Below are positions 6,865-7,477 of a DNA stretch of 7,477 nucleotides, one piece after another. The stretch comes from an uncultured Dysgonomonas sp. GTDB taxonomy: Bacteria > Bacteroidota > Bacteroidia > Bacteroidales > Dysgonomonadaceae. The DNA is taken from contig CALYRA010000043.1 of NCBI GenBank assembly GCA_945292135.1, positions 1-7,477 of the forward strand, read 5' to 3'. The position numbers and the translations under genes are program-made. How positions within the stretch are numbered: the stretch's first letter is position 1; every line of letters starts with the position of its first letter. Under the pieces are notes generated by a model that was given only the letters and a program-made list of their open reading frames with translations, had not been told where the DNA came from and searched no databases.

Positions 6865-7477
6865 ATGGAAACATATCAATTTATTATAATATTAGTATTA
6901 TTTATTTTCCCGAATCTAACTAGCAAAAACAAGGATTTATTAATAGAATCATCAATACATAATTTAAATCAAATATCAAAACAGCATATGGAACAGGTAC
7001 CGCCATCCAACTGTTTGATTTTAGATACATTAGAATTCAAAGGTAAGCAACCTTTAATGGACTATCTAAATAGATATAGGATTGATATAGAGAATGCTAG
7101 ACTTGAGTCACAACGAAGTGCTCCGATTGATGTTGTATATGACGAAAACTCATTGCATTATATCTTTCCATTAGTAGACTTTTGGTTAAAGAAAAATGGT
7201 TTCAAAGCTGTATCTGATGAAGTATTCAAGTCAAAAGTAAAAGAAATATATAATCTTGATATTTTGACCCCAGAGACTAAATTAGAGAAAGATAATAACT
7301 ATTATTTATTTATATCAAAGATATATACAGAACCTTATGGTCCAAACTTAGGATATACTTATTTTATTAAAGGTCTAAATTTTATCTTTCGTCCTACTCT
7401 TGATGATTATATGGCAAAAATAACTGAAGAAAGACAATATTATACTTGTTTTAGACAAAATCTAATACATCAAAATA
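6865..7477 (+). CDS. Exported hypothetical protein, probable orphan immunity protein (3' end outside the window)
   Basis: An open frame of 204 codons from ATG at 6865 runs off the window without a stop. The start is supported by an N-terminal export signal directly after it: METYQ, then FIIILVLFIFP, then a polar stretch; no cysteine follows, so it is a periplasmic or membrane-anchored protein rather than a lipoprotein. Residues 101-140 align without gaps to residues 91-130 of the 383-residue protein upstream: PL[IV], a Leu four residues on, [RK]KxG[YF]K, D, F[RK]x[RK][IV], then D and T, roughly one quarter identical. Later LDD (179-181) may match LDD (172-174) there. It therefore seems a diverged member of the same immunity-like family. 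Upstream lies only effector debris, with no intact partner, so it is likely an orphan. Its codons are very AT-rich (many TTA, ATA and AAT). Whether it still has a promoter is unclear; none is recognisable in the 300 bases before it. Confidence 0.72.
   Translation, partial: METYQFIIILVLFIFPNLTSKNKDLLIESSIHNLNQISKQHMEQVPPSNCLILDTLEFKGKQPLMDYLNRYRIDIENARLESQRSAPIDVVYDENSLHYIFPLVDFWLKKNGFKAVSDEVFKSKVKEIYNLDILTPETKLEKDNNYYLFISKIYTEPYGPNLGYTYFIKGLNFIFRPTLDDYMAKITEERQYYTCFRQNLIHQN

Overview
The window looks like part of a type VI secretion (T6SS) effector/immunity locus from a Bacteroidota bacterium, most likely of the order Bacteroidales. The basis is the AT-rich sequence, the A/T-rich stretches without Shine-Dalgarno motifs in front of the start codons, and a large protein that opens with a DUF4280-type PAAR-like domain and carries a GH19-like domain of the kind found in Bacteroidota effectors. 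No rRNA, tRNA, CRISPR array or transposase is visible. All genes lie on the + strand.

Layout. (1) 2-349: the 3' end of an unrecognised small gene that overlaps the next start codon as ATGA. (2) 346-4767: a 1473-residue evolved-PAAR effector. In order it has a PAAR-like spike domain, Ig-like beta-rich modules, a duplicated module marked by RFVDxxGxxLKR, an acidic linker, a GH19 muramidase/chitinase-like domain and a C-terminal NlpC/P60- or CHAP-like cysteine hydrolase domain. (3) 4783-5934: an exported 383-residue protein, 15 bp downstream, which is the probable cognate immunity protein. (4) 5930-6544: a near-identical direct repeat of an internal effector segment (2005-2619), left as a promoterless fragment that ends in an in-frame stop. 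(5) 6535-6846: about 310 bp of decayed coding sequence that looks like the tail of a different, older toxin. (6) 6865 to the window edge: a second exported protein, truncated by the window, distantly similar to the 383-residue protein.

Interpretation. The order [shared effector middle]-[toxin tail]-[exported immunity-like gene] occurs twice. The first copy is intact. The second lacks the effector front half and has a broken toxin tail but keeps an apparently open immunity-like gene. The simplest reading is that a cassette carrying a new toxin tail and its immunity gene entered by homologous recombination in the shared middle region, pushing the old tail and its immunity gene downstream as an orphan module. 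The 3925-bp offset between the direct repeats is the size of the unit that could be lost again by recombination. Both intact catalytic domains are predicted to attack peptidoglycan, and both immunity candidates have N-terminal export signals, which fits protection in the periplasm. These functional statements are inferred from motifs and gene order; no database search was possible.
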